DNA of 64,000 nucleotides, from NCBI RefSeq assembly GCF_002022275.1, contig NZ_MSDF01000021.1:132668-196667 (forward strand), in the 5' to 3' direction. A program made the translations under genes and the position numbers. Of the stretch, positions 6,724-14,943 are shown one piece after another. Position 1 is the stretch's first letter, and every line of letters begins with the position of its first letter. The notes beneath the pieces were generated by a model. That model saw only the letters and a program-made list of their open reading frames with translations, ran no database searches and was not told the DNA's origin. Origin of the DNA: Pseudomonas fluorescens. GTDB taxonomy: Bacteria; Pseudomonadota; Gammaproteobacteria; Pseudomonadales; Pseudomonadaceae.

Positions 6724-9700
6724 ATGGGTTTCAATCTTTCCGAATGGGCGCTGCGTAATCGCCAGATCGTACTGTTCCTGATGATCCTGCTGGCGGTGGT
6801 TGGCACCTTGTCCTACACCAAGCTGGGACAAAGCGAAGACCCGCCGTTCACCTTCAAAGCCATGGTGATCAAGACCAATTGGCCGGGGGCCACGGCTCAG
6901 GAAGTCTCGCGCCTGGTGACCGAGCGCATCGAGAAAAAGCTGATGGAGACCGTCGACTATGAGCGCATCGTCTCCTTCTCGCGGCCCGGCGAATCCCAGG
7001 TCACCTTTATGGCCCGCGATTCGATGCACTCGGCGCAGATTCCGGACCTGTGGTACCAAGTGCGCAAGAAAATCAGCGACATTCGCCAGACCTTGCCGCC
7101 GGATATCCAGGGCCCGTTTTTCAACGATGAATTCGGTACTACGTTCGGCAACATCTACGCCCTGACCGGCGACGGTTTCGATTACGCCGTGCTCAAGGAC
7201 TACGCCGACCGCATCCAGATTCAGCTGCAACGCGTGGCGGATGTGGGCAAGGTCGAGCTGCTTGGCCTACAGGACGAGAAGATCTGGATCGAGCTGTCCA
7301 ACCTCAAGCTCGCCACCCTTGGCTTGCCATTGGCCGCCGTGCAACAGGCCTTGCAGGAACAGAACGCGGTCTCCACGGCAGGCTTCTTTGAAACCCCGAC
7401 CGAACGTGTGCAATTGCGCGTGTCGGGTAATTTCAAAACCGTGGAAGAAATACGTAACTTCCCGATCCGCGTCGGTGACCGTACTTTCCGAATCGGCGAC
7501 GTGGCTGACATCCACCGTGGCTTCAACGATCCACCGGCACCGCGCATGCGCTACATGGGCGCGGACGCCATTGGCCTGGCCGTGGCCATGCGGGATGGCG
7601 GCGACATCCTGGTGCTGGGCAAAGCCCTTGAAGGCGAATTCGCACGCCTGCAGAAGAACCTGCCCGCAGGCATGGAACTGCGCAAGGTGTCAGACCAGCC
7701 GGCAGCGGTGAAAACCAGCGTCGGCGAATTTGTGCAGGTATTGGCCGAAGCCTTGGCCATCGTGTTGCTGGTGAGTTTCTTCTCCCTCGGTGTACGCACC
7801 GGCATGGTGGTGGCGCTGGCGATTCCGCTGGTATTGGCTATGACCTTTGCCACCATGTATTACCTCGGCATCGGCCTGCACAAGATTTCCCTCGGCGCGT
7901 TGGTCCTCGCGTTGGGTTTGCTGGTAGACGATGCAATCATCGCCGTGGAAATGATGGCGATCAAAATGGAACAGGGCTACGACCGGCTTAAAGCCGCTAG
8001 TTTTGCCTGGACCAGCACGGCCTTCCCGATGCTGACCGGTACGCTGATTACCGCAGCCGGTTTCCTGCCGATTGCCACCGCCCAATCGAGCACAGGCGAA
8101 TACACCCGTTCGATTTTCCAGGTGGTGACCATCGCCTTGCTGGCCTCGTGGGTTGCTGCCGTGGTGTTTGTGCCGTACCTGGGGGAAAAACTCCTGCCGG
8201 ACCTGGCGAAAATTCATGCAGCCAAACACGGTGCTGATGGGCCTGATCCTTACGGCACACCTTTCTACCAGCGCGTAAGACGTTTGGTCGAATGGTGCGT
8301 GCGTCGGCGCAAGACCGTGATCGTGCTGACCCTGCTGTTGTTTATCGGCTCGGTGGCGCTGTTTCGTTTTGTGCCGCAACAATTCTTCCCGGCTTCCGGT
8401 CGGCTGGAGCTGATGGTCGATCTGAAACTGGCCGAAGGCGCCTCCCTGAGCAACACCGCCGATCAGGTCAAACGCCTCGAAGCCTTGCTCAAGGAACACG
8501 CCGGCATCGAGAACTATGTGGCCTATGTCGGCACCGGTTCGCCGCGTTTCTATCTCCCTCTGGATCAACAACTGCCCGCCGCCAGCTTCGCCCAATTCGT
8601 TGTATTGGCTAAAACCATTGAAGAGCGTGAAAGCCTGCGCACCTGGCTGATTGAAACCCTCAACGAGCAATTCCCCGAGTTGCGCTCGCGGGTCACGCGC
8701 CTGGAAAACGGCCCGCCTGTGGGTTACCCGGTGCAATTCCGTGTGACGGGCGAGCACATCGAAGAAGTCCGCGCGCTGGCGCGGAAAGTGGCGGCCAAGG
8801 TTCGCGAAAATACCCACGTGGTCAACGTGCACCTGGACTGGGAAGAACCGAGCAAAATCGTCTACCTGAATATCGACCAGGACCGCGCCCGCGCCCTCGG
8901 CGTGAGCACCGCCAATCTGTCGAAATTCCTGCAAAGCTCCCTCACCGGCTCCAGCGTGAGCCAGTACCGGGAGGACAACGAGTTGATCGAGATCCTGCTG
9001 CGCGGCACGGTGCACGAGCGCACTGAGTTGTCGTTGCTGCCAAGCCTGGCGGTACCGACCGACAATGGCAAAAGCGTCGCGCTGTCGCAGATTGCGACCC
9101 TCGAATACGGCTTTGAAGAGGGCATCATCTGGCACCGCAACCGCCTGCCGACGGTGACCATCCGCGCCGACATCTATGGCAAGGAGCAACCGGCGACCCT
9201 GGTGCAGCAGATTTTGCCGACCCTTGAAGGCGTGCGGGCCGAATTGCCGGATGGCTACCTGCTCGAAGTGGGTGGCACCGTTGAAGATTCCGCCCGAGGC
9301 CAGAACTCGGTGAATGCCGGTGTGCCGCTGTTCATCGTGGTGGTGCTCACGTTGTTGATGCTGCAACTGCGCAGTTTCTCACGCACCGCGATGGTGTTTC
9401 TGACGGCGCCGCTGGGCTTGATCGGGGTGAGCCTGTTCCTGCTGGTATTCCGCCAGCCCTTCGGCTTTGTGGCCATGCTGGGGACTATCGCGCTGTCGGG
9501 GATGATCATGCGTAACTCGGTGATTCTGGTGGACCAGATCGAGCAGGACATCAAGGCCGGCCTCACGCCGTGGCAAGCGATTATCGAAGCCACCGTGCGA
9601 CGTTTCAGGCCGATTGTGCTGACAGCACTGGCGGCGGTGCTGGCGATGATTCCGTTGTCGCGCAGTGTGTTCTTCGGGCCCATGGCCGTGGCGATCATGG

Positions 9701-9789
9701 GCGGATTGATTGTGGCGACGGCATTGACGCTGTTGTTTCTGCCGGCCCTGTATGCGGCGTGGTTTCGGGTGAAGAAGGACGCCGCCTGA
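6724..9789 (+). CDS. mexK: RND efflux inner-membrane transporter, MexK-like
   Basis: 1021-residue proton-driven RND exporter of usual length. It starts with a cytoplasmic tip and first membrane helix (LRNRQIVLFLMILLAVVG), then a large periplasmic domain (about 40-330), a block of membrane helices including LGLLVDDAIIAVEMM with the two adjacent Asp residues of the proton relay, a second periplasmic domain, and the last helices ending at FLPALYAAWF. It belongs to the AcrB/MexB superfamily, in the branch whose operons lack their own outer-membrane protein. It would pump drugs or biocides with the adaptor encoded upstream. Substrates cannot be read from the sequence. Confidence 0.83.
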   Translation: MGFNLSEWALRNRQIVLFLMILLAVVGTLSYTKLGQSEDPPFTFKAMVIKTNWPGATAQEVSRLVTERIEKKLMETVDYERIVSFSRPGESQVTFMARDSMHSAQIPDLWYQVRKKISDIRQTLPPDIQGPFFNDEFGTTFGNIYALTGDGFDYAVLKDYADRIQIQLQRVADVGKVELLGLQDEKIWIELSNLKLATLGLPLAAVQQALQEQNAVSTAGFFETPTERVQLRVSGNFKTVEEIRNFPIRVGDRTFRIGDVADIHRGFNDPPAPRMRYMGADAIGLAVAMRDGGDILVLGKALEGEFARLQKNLPAGMELRKVSDQPAAVKTSVGEFVQVLAEALAIVLLVSFFSLGVRTGMVVALAIPLVLAMTFATMYYLGIGLHKISLGALVLALGLLVDDAIIAVEMMAIKMEQGYDRLKAASFAWTSTAFPMLTGTLITAAGFLPIATAQSSTGEYTRSIFQVVTIALLASWVAAVVFVPYLGEKLLPDLAKIHAAKHGADGPDPYGTPFYQRVRRLVEWCVRRRKTVIVLTLLLFIGSVALFRFVPQQFFPASGRLELMVDLKLAEGASLSNTADQVKRLEALLKEHAGIENYVAYVGTGSPRFYLPLDQQLPAASFAQFVVLAKTIEERESLRTWLIETLNEQFPELRSRVTRLENGPPVGYPVQFRVTGEHIEEVRALARKVAAKVRENTHVVNVHLDWEEPSKIVYLNIDQDRARALGVSTANLSKFLQSSLTGSSVSQYREDNELIEILLRGTVHERTELSLLPSLAVPTDNGKSVALSQIATLEYGFEEGIIWHRNRLPTVTIRADIYGKEQPATLVQQILPTLEGVRAELPDGYLLEVGGTVEDSARGQNSVNAGVPLFIVVVLTLLMLQLRSFSRTAMVFLTAPLGLIGVSLFLLVFRQPFGFVAMLGTIALSGMIMRNSVILVDQIEQDIKAGLTPWQAIIEATVRRFRPIVLTALAAVLAMIPLSRSVFFGPMAVAIMGGLIVATALTLLFLPALYAAWFRVKKDAA

Positions 9790-9800
9790 TCACGCTGGCC

Positions 9801-9827
9801 CCCGGTCCTGCACCTGTCCGGACCGGG
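9801..9827 (+). terminator. intrinsic terminator after mexK
   Basis: A perfect 8-base-pair stem, cccggtcc (9801-9808) with ggaccggg (9820-9827), closes an 11-base loop and is followed by cggtttta. It starts 11 bases after the mexK stop codon and should end the efflux operon. Confidence 0.65.
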
Positions 9828-9866
9828 CGGTTTTACATGCCGAAGCAAACCCCGTTAAAACCGAGG

Positions 9867-9949
9867 GAACGTTCCTCTTTCTCACTCCACTCAGAAAAGC
9901 CTGATGGACAGGCGCAGGGTTCGGCTTGGTCAGTAGCCTGTCGAACCTT
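9867..9949 (+). promoter_or_regulatory. possible extracytoplasmic-sigma promoter and structured leader
   Basis: GAACGTT (9867-9873), within the palindrome ggaacgttcc, and TCAGA (9891-9895) are spaced roughly as in AlgU/RpoE-type promoters (GAACTT, 16-17 bases, TCtgA), but the -35 is imperfect. The transcript would contain two competing stems: gacaggc (9907-9913) with gcctgtc (9936-9942), and agggttcg (9916-9923) with cgaacctt (9942-9949). The arms interleave, so they are alternative hairpins or form a pseudoknot-like fold. They lie about 25 bases before the ATG at 9975. Both the promoter and the structure are unproven. Confidence 0.3.
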
Positions 9950-9974
9950 TCTCAATGAGTTTATGGAGTGCCAG

Positions 9975-10247
9975 ATGTCTTTTTTTAATGCCATTGCCAA
10001 TTTCAAAATCGCGCTTCTAGAAGCGTTGACCGGCAATAATTTGCCTTATAAAGGTAGTGAGTGGGAGAAGCCGCAAAAGCCGGGGTATGGCAATTCTGCC
10101 CATCATCACCGTCCTCATAGCAGTCAGCCAAGTTGCAACTGGTCGCAACCCGCCAAGCCGGTTCACGGCAAGCCACACGCGCACCCGGCTCCTGAGTATC
10201 AAGTGCCGATCAGGCCTTCGTATCCAATCTGTTCGTTGAACCGCTAG
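9975..10247 (+). CDS. His/Pro-rich small protein of unknown function (90 aa)
   Basis: I do not recognise this protein. The ATG at 9975 has a well-placed GGAG site (9964-9967); an ATG at 9963 lies inside that region and is less likely. The first 20 residues form a hydrophobic, possibly amphipathic helix (MSFFNAIANFKIALLEALTG). The rest is low-complexity: 13 prolines, seven histidines including HHH at 43-45, two cysteines and many Asn/Ser/Gln. It has its own leader and a bidirectional hairpin terminator 3' of it. Metal binding or a surface/secreted role is conceivable but not shown. It could be a lineage-specific gene; coding status rests on the RBS, a 91-codon frame and its flanking signals. 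Confidence 0.5.
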   Translation: MSFFNAIANFKIALLEALTGNNLPYKGSEWEKPQKPGYGNSAHHHRPHSSQPSCNWSQPAKPVHGKPHAHPAPEYQVPIRPSYPICSLNR

Positions 10248-10265
10248 GAGGCTAGCGAGAGACAG

Positions 10266-10301
10266 CTGCGCCCAAGCCCGTGATAAATGGCCTGGGCGCA
10301 G
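10266..10301. terminator. bidirectional hairpin terminator
   Basis: ctgcgccca (10266-10274) pairs perfectly with tgggcgcag (10293-10301), and the stem can extend inward with one mismatch. It lies between the convergent ends of the 90-residue gene and the DUF4197 gene and could serve both, though neither side has a long T-run. Confidence 0.55.
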
Positions 10302-10313
10302 TGAGGGGAGGGG

Positions 10314-11003
10314 TTACAGCGCGCCAAACACCTTTTTCGCCAAACTGGTGGCCGCAGCCGCCGGGTTCTTGCGAATGGTTTCTTCCTGTTGGGCGATCAT
10401 CTTGAACAGGCCGTCCAGCGCTTGCTCGGTCACGTAGTTTTCCACGTTGGCGCTCTTGGCATCCACTGCGCCAAAGGCCGCGGCCTTGCCGGCCAGCGCG
10501 TTGTATTGCTGGGCAACGCCCACCTTGTCGGTCGCCGCCTTGACGATCGGCAGGAACTTGGCGCGGATCTGATCACGACTGCTTTTGTTCAGGTATTGAG
10601 TAGCCGAATCCTGGCCCCCGGTGAGGATGCCCTTGGCATCGGTCACGCTCATGTTTTTAACCGCGTTGACCAGAATCGGCTGAGCCTGGGTCACGGCGGA
10701 TTCCGCCGCCTTGTTCATGCTGGTTTCCAGCTGTGTGACCTGATCACCCATGCCAAACATTTTCAGCTTGTCAGCCACTTTGCCCAGCTTGCCGGGCAAG
10801 CCGATTTTCACTTCAGGGTTATTGCTGAAACCACCGGGCACACCCAGTTGTTTCACGGCGATTTGCGCGCCTTGGGTCAGCGCGTCCTTGAGGCCGCCGG
10901 AGGCGTCGCCTTGGGACAGGCTGGAAAGGTCCAGCGCCATGGCGTTGGCACCGAGCAACAGGCCGGCGCACAGGGCAGTGAGGCGAAGGGAATTACGGAG
11001 CAT
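10314..11003 (-). CDS. DUF4197 family exported protein
   Basis: 229-residue protein of the DUF4197 family. It has a Sec signal peptide (MLRNSLRLTALCAGLLLGANAM, cleavage likely after Ala23 in AMA-L) and a helical periplasmic domain with family-typical segments ALTQGAQIAV, NPEVKIGLPGKL, AQPILVNAVKNMSV and GILTGGQDSATQYL. The C-terminal part (VENYVTEQALDGLFKMIAQQE) is the most conserved region. Function is unknown. It lies downstream of plsB and the YbaY-like lipoprotein on the same strand, 22 bases from the latter gene, so the three may share a transcript. Confidence 0.88.
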   Translation of the reverse strand: MLRNSLRLTALCAGLLLGANAMALDLSSLSQGDASGGLKDALTQGAQIAVKQLGVPGGFSNNPEVKIGLPGKLGKVADKLKMFGMGDQVTQLETSMNKAAESAVTQAQPILVNAVKNMSVTDAKGILTGGQDSATQYLNKSSRDQIRAKFLPIVKAATDKVGVAQQYNALAGKAAAFGAVDAKSANVENYVTEQALDGLFKMIAQQEETIRKNPAAAATSLAKKVFGAL

Positions 11004-11025
11004 GGTCGCTTCCTTATGTTCGAAT

Positions 11026-11427
11026 TCAGTGGGCTACTGCATCAACGCGCAGGCGCAGAGGTTGTGGATCCTGACCGTTGAGCTGCACAGCGTGCCGTTC
11101 GGTGGTAATAAACAGTAGCTTGCCGTCCAGCTCGATGCGAGCGGTCACCGAGTAAGTGTGGCCAGGTTTGACCTGGGCCGGGTCGTAGCTCAAATGAAAC
11201 GGCAGCGGCACCTGGCCTTTGACCGGGCCTTTCTGTTCGGCGAGGGTCACGGCTGGTGCGTCCATCAGGGACACGTCCTGCAGGCTGACGCTTAAGGTGG
11301 CAGCGGGCGGCAATGCGATGCGCTGCAGGTAGAACACTTCGCCGTCGAGGCTGGCCTTCGGGGCAGGGTTCATCGATTGGCAGGCTCCGAGCAGGGCGGT
11401 CAGGCCCAGGAGGATGATCTTTTTCAT
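11026..11427 (-). CDS. YbaY/YscW-type lipoprotein
   Basis: 133-residue lipoprotein of the YbaY/YscW family (small beta-sandwich domain). The lipobox is LLGAC with Cys16 as the lipidated residue. The domain contains LPPAATLSVSLQDVSLMD and PFHLSYDPAQVKPGHTYSVTARIE, the usual family core. The ATG at 11425-11427 has AAGGAG eight bases upstream; the open frame continues to 11457 but that extension would spoil the signal peptide. Outer-membrane attachment is likely, as Ser rather than Asp occupies position +2 after Gln (CQS). The family's cellular role is poorly defined. Confidence 0.88.
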   Translation of the reverse strand: MKKIILLGLTALLGACQSMNPAPKASLDGEVFYLQRIALPPAATLSVSLQDVSLMDAPAVTLAEQKGPVKGQVPLPFHLSYDPAQVKPGHTYSVTARIELDGKLLFITTERHAVQLNGQDPQPLRLRVDAVAH

Positions 11428-11478
11428 GGTACAGCTCCTTGTCAACGGCGCCGGCATCCAACCGGCGCCTGTTTAAAT

Positions 11479-13992
11479 CTAGCGGCTTTCTTCAGGGTTG
11501 ACCGGTTCAGCCGTTGCTTCAGCGGCGCCATCGACGCGGTGCAGCGCCACCTGGCGGATCGACAGGCGAATGTCGGCGGGCAACACGCGCTTCGCCGCAC
11601 CCTCAGCCAATTCGCCGAGCAGGTCGTGGTAGCTCAACTTGCCGGCCTCATCGCGGCGCAGCACATCTTGCTCCAGCAACGTCTGAATAAAATGTCGGAA
11701 AAGGCTTTTGTCGAAGAACTCCGGGGCATTGAGGCCATGCAGGATCGACAGGCGCTGAGCCATGATCGTGCACAGGTCTTCCAGCTCCTCGGCGCTGATG
11801 CTGTTCTGGCCGCTGTTGAGCAGCAGCGAGATCGCCATGTAGAAGCGCTGCAGGGTCTGGGCGATGCTCTTGGACAGCAGCGTCAGCAGCACAAAGTGCC
11901 GCGAACTTGGCGCCGGGCGCAGGTACACGTTGTTTTCGAAGCGCAGCAGGCCCTGTTCGACAAACGCCTCCAGCCACTGATCGACCACGGCGTCCAGTTC
12001 GTCCAGTGACCAGCGGATAAACAGCTCCGACTGCAAGTACGGGTAGAGCGCGCGGGTGTAGCGCAGGATCTGTTCGCGGCTCATGCGCGAGCTGCTCTGG
12101 AAGAAGCTCGCCAGCAACGCGGGCAGGGCGAAGATATGCAGCACGTTGTTGCGGTAGTAGGTCATCAGGACGGCGTTTTGCTCGTCCAGGTACACAATCT
12201 TGCCCAGCGCGTCGCTCTGTTCGGCCAGCAGGTTCATGTCCTTGACGTGCTTGATCAACGCCAGGCCATCGCCTTCCGGCAAGGTGGTATGCGGCGAGTA
12301 CGGCACACGGCGCAGCAGTGCCAGGTACAGGTCCAGCTGGCGCGCCATGGCTTGTTCATCCAGGGCCAGGCGTGTAGTGGACAGCAATGCCAACGCCACC
12401 AGGTTCACCGGGTTTACAGCAGCGGCTTCGTTCAAGTGGCGCGCCACCTGCTCGCCAAGGCGGTTGGTGGTTTCGTTGAGCCAGGCCGGTTTGTAGTTCG
12501 GGCCCAGGTCCTGGGTGCGCCAGTCCGGCTGCTCGGCGTCGAGGAACTGCGCCAGTTTGATCGGCTCGCCGAAGTTGACCGCGACCTGGCCGAAGCGCTG
12601 CTTGAGTGCGCCGACCACTTTGAAAATATCGAAGATCGACTCTTTCTTCTTGGTCGCACCGCGCAACTCACCCAGGTAGGTGCGGCCTTCGAGTACACGC
12701 TCGTAGCCGATGTACACCGGCACAAACACAATCGGCATGCGCGAGGAGCGCAAGAAGCTGCGCAGGGTAATCGCCAGCATGCCGGTTTTCGGTTGCAGCA
12801 TGCGCCCGGTGCGCGAGCGTCCGCCTTCGACGAAGTACTCCACCGGAAACCCCTTGGTAAACAGGGTGTGCAGGTATTCGTTGAACACCGAGGTGTACAG
12901 CGGGTTGCCCTTGAAGGTGCGGCGCATGAAAAACGCACCGCCACGGCGCAGCAGGCTGCCGATGACCGGCATGTTCAGGTTGATCCCGGCGGCGATGTGC
13001 GGCGGGGTCAGGCCGTTTTTAAAAAGCAGATAAGACAGCAACAGGTAGTCGATGTGGCTGCGGTGGCAAGGCACGTAGATCACCTCGTAACCCTGGGCAA
13101 CCTTTTGCACACCTTCGATGTTGTTGACCTTGATGCCGTCGTAGATTTTGTTCCAGAACCAGCTCAGCACCACTTCGAGAAAGCGGATCGCGGTGTAGGT
13201 GTAGTCCGAGGCGATCTCGTTGCCATAGCGCAGGGCCTGGGCCTTGGCTTTTTCCGGGGAGATTTTTTCCCGTTCGGCCTCGTCCGCGATGGCCTGGCGC
13301 ACCAGTGGCATGTTGACCAGGCCTTTGACCAGGTTGCGCCGGTGCGACAAGTCGGGGCCGATGACGGCGGTTTTGAGGTTACGAAAGTGCACGCGCAGGA
13401 TGCGTTGGGCCATGCGCACGGTGCGTTCGTGACCTTTATTGTGTTCGATCAATTCACGCAGGTTGATGGGCGCGGAGAATTGCACACGGGTCTTGCGCCC
13501 CAGGATCAGGATGCTCAACAACCGGCGCAGGCGCCCGGTAACGGCCCAGCTGTCGGCAAACAGCAGTTTCCATGGGCTGGACTCGCTTTCCGGCGACTGA
13601 CCCCAGAACACGCTGACCGGAATGATTTGTGCATTCTCTTCGGCGTGCTCGGTCAGGGTATTGACCAAGCGGGTCAAGGTTGGCGGTGCGCCGCGTTTGT
13701 CCTGACGGCCGAGCCAATCGGGTTCTGGCGTGAGGTAGAAGAACGCTGCGGGTTCCATCAACGGGCCTACCGACACGGGCAGCACCGGGCGCGGCAGGCC
13801 GGCCTTGGTGCATTCCTTGTCAACCACTGCCAATTCGCTGAGGGAGGGTGATTGCAGGACGTAGAACACCGGCCGGCTGCGGTCCAGGTTAAGGGTTAGG
13901 GACGACTGGTTGATCGTCTCCGAGCGAACCCAGAGGTACAACAGTCGGCGCAAGGTGCCAAACACCAGACGGCGGAACGGGGAGCGGGTCAT
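11479..13992 (-). CDS. plsB: PlsB, glycerol-3-phosphate acyltransferase
   Basis: 837-residue membrane-associated enzyme that puts the first acyl chain on sn-glycerol-3-phosphate, starting phospholipid synthesis. The acyltransferase core shows the catalytic HxxxxD motif in PCHRSHIDYLLLSY, the substrate-binding FFMRRTFKGNPLY segment and the EGGRSRTGR motif, followed by VPVYIGYERVLEG. The long C-terminal helical region is typical of PlsB rather than PlsY. The ATG at 13990-13992 begins MTRSPFRRLVFGTLRRLL, a basic amphipathic start suited to membrane association. It is divergent from the cold-shock gene. The length matches the family. Confidence 0.96.
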   Translation of the reverse strand: MTRSPFRRLVFGTLRRLLYLWVRSETINQSSLTLNLDRSRPVFYVLQSPSLSELAVVDKECTKAGLPRPVLPVSVGPLMEPAAFFYLTPEPDWLGRQDKRGAPPTLTRLVNTLTEHAEENAQIIPVSVFWGQSPESESSPWKLLFADSWAVTGRLRRLLSILILGRKTRVQFSAPINLRELIEHNKGHERTVRMAQRILRVHFRNLKTAVIGPDLSHRRNLVKGLVNMPLVRQAIADEAEREKISPEKAKAQALRYGNEIASDYTYTAIRFLEVVLSWFWNKIYDGIKVNNIEGVQKVAQGYEVIYVPCHRSHIDYLLLSYLLFKNGLTPPHIAAGINLNMPVIGSLLRRGGAFFMRRTFKGNPLYTSVFNEYLHTLFTKGFPVEYFVEGGRSRTGRMLQPKTGMLAITLRSFLRSSRMPIVFVPVYIGYERVLEGRTYLGELRGATKKKESIFDIFKVVGALKQRFGQVAVNFGEPIKLAQFLDAEQPDWRTQDLGPNYKPAWLNETTNRLGEQVARHLNEAAAVNPVNLVALALLSTTRLALDEQAMARQLDLYLALLRRVPYSPHTTLPEGDGLALIKHVKDMNLLAEQSDALGKIVYLDEQNAVLMTYYRNNVLHIFALPALLASFFQSSSRMSREQILRYTRALYPYLQSELFIRWSLDELDAVVDQWLEAFVEQGLLRFENNVYLRPAPSSRHFVLLTLLSKSIAQTLQRFYMAISLLLNSGQNSISAEELEDLCTIMAQRLSILHGLNAPEFFDKSLFRHFIQTLLEQDVLRRDEAGKLSYHDLLGELAEGAAKRVLPADIRLSIRQVALHRVDGAAEATAEPVNPEESR

Positions 13993-14092
13993 AGGCGTGC
14001 TGCTTCAAGTGGAAAAAACCGAGCAGGCGCTCGGGCGGGTAGTGTGCCGTATTCGCCGAAAATCGGCAAAAAAGCAGCTATGTAAACTTGAG

Positions 14093-14120
14093 TTGATCGT
14101 TTTTGAGCCTGTCTTATACT
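14093..14120 (+). promoter_or_regulatory. promoter of the cold-shock gene
   Basis: TTGATC (14093-14098) and TATACT (14115-14120) are separated by 16 bases and give a leader of about 48 bases before the ATG at 14175. This is a good sigma-70-type match in the 182-base plsB-csp divergent gap. Confidence 0.6.
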
Positions 14121-14174
14121 CGGCAGTTCAATGCGACCGGCTCAACAATAAAAATGCATGTGGGAGTAAGACAA

Positions 14175-14384
14175 ATGGCAACGCGCGAAACCGGCAATGT
14201 GAAGTGGTTTAACGATGCAAAGGGCTATGGCTTTATTCAACGCGAAGACGGCAAGGATGTGTTTGTGCACTACCGCGCCATTCGCGGTGATGGCCACCGT
14301 TCTTTGGCTGAAGGTCAGCAGGTGGAATACGCCGTGGTGACCGGCGAGAAGGGGTTGCAGGCGGAGGATGTGGTGGGGCTTTAA
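14175..14384 (+). CDS. CspA-family cold-shock protein
   Basis: 69-residue OB-fold nucleic-acid-binding protein. RNP1 is KGYGFIQ and RNP2 is DVFVHY, preceded by the usual GNVKWFNDAKGYG start. It binds single-stranded RNA or DNA and acts as an RNA chaperone. The frame is open upstream but the ATG at 14175 starts the conserved domain, with GGGAG ahead of it. A cold-shock gene next to rlmA-dapE-ndvB is also found in P. aeruginosa (from memory). Whether it is cold-induced cannot be told. Confidence 0.92.
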   Translation: MATRETGNVKWFNDAKGYGFIQREDGKDVFVHYRAIRGDGHRSLAEGQQVEYAVVTGEKGLQAEDVVGL

Positions 14385-14402
14385 GCATCACCACAATCAA
14401 CT

Positions 14403-14487
14403 GTGGGAGCTGGCTTGCCTGCGATAGCATCACTGTGGTCTAGCTGATAGACCGAGGTGTCTGCATCGCAGGCAAGCCAGCTCCCAC
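14403..14487. repeat. REP doublet (85 bp)
   Basis: A forward REP (gtgggagctggcttgcctgc, from 14403) and a reverse copy ending at 14487 face each other around a partly symmetrical centre (ggtctagctgatagacc). It lies between the convergent 3' ends of the cold-shock gene and the gene at 14512. Confidence 0.9.
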
Positions 14488-14511
14488 ATTGATTGGGTTT
14501 GCAGTTGTAAA

Positions 14512-14889
14512 TCAGGCGGTCTTCCAGGTGATCTGCTCTTCACCGTCTGCGCTGATGCGGATCCAGGTGTCGGCGCTTTCCTCGCCTTCTTCCTCAACCC
14601 ACGTCCCCGGTGCGCAGCGCACTTCAACGTTCAGTGCGGCAAACGCGGCGCGGGCGCAGGCGATGTCGTCGTCCCACGGGGTCTGGTCGCTTTCCAGGTA
14701 CAGGCTATTCCATTTGCCTACAGCCTTGGGTAACCAGGTCACCGGCACGCTGCCGGCTTTGCACTTGTAGGTCTGGCCTTTCTGGACCCAGTCGGTGCAC
14801 GGGCCCAACGCGGCGCCCAGCCAGGCGGAAATGGCCTTGTGGTCGACGTCGGCGTCCTTCAGGTAAATCTCGATATCAGGTTGGCGCAT
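14512..14889 (-). CDS. conserved small acidic protein of unknown function (125 aa)
   Basis: I do not recognise a named domain. The ATG at 14887-14889 (MRQPDIEIYLKDADVDH) has GAGGAAC six bases upstream; an in-frame upstream extension is less likely. It is soluble, with acidic patches (WVEEEGEESADTWIRI), many tryptophans and four cysteines (LGPCTDW, YKCKAG, IACARA, VRCAPG). The start pattern and the ordered, non-repetitive sequence suggest a folded cytoplasmic protein. It lies just downstream of rlmA on the same strand; an unknown gene holds the same place between csp and rlmA in P. aeruginosa (from memory). Confidence 0.78.
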   Translation of the reverse strand: MRQPDIEIYLKDADVDHKAISAWLGAALGPCTDWVQKGQTYKCKAGSVPVTWLPKAVGKWNSLYLESDQTPWDDDIACARAAFAALNVEVRCAPGTWVEEEGEESADTWIRISADGEEQITWKTA

Positions 14890-14943
14890 GGATGTTCCTC
14901 GTTGCGGGATTCGAAAATCCATTCGCGGATGCTTGAAAGTCGG

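Noticed and set aside
7690..9366. 558-codon open frame antisense to mexK
   Set aside because: Same shadow effect; no start signal and composition is unlike a real protein.
9957..9977. ATG at 9963 as an earlier start of the 90-residue protein
   Set aside because: It lies next to the GGAG that fits the ATG at 9975, and has no ribosome-binding site of its own.
12136..13851. 571-codon open frame antisense to plsB
   Set aside because: Shadow of plsB; low-complexity Gln/His/Val sequence.
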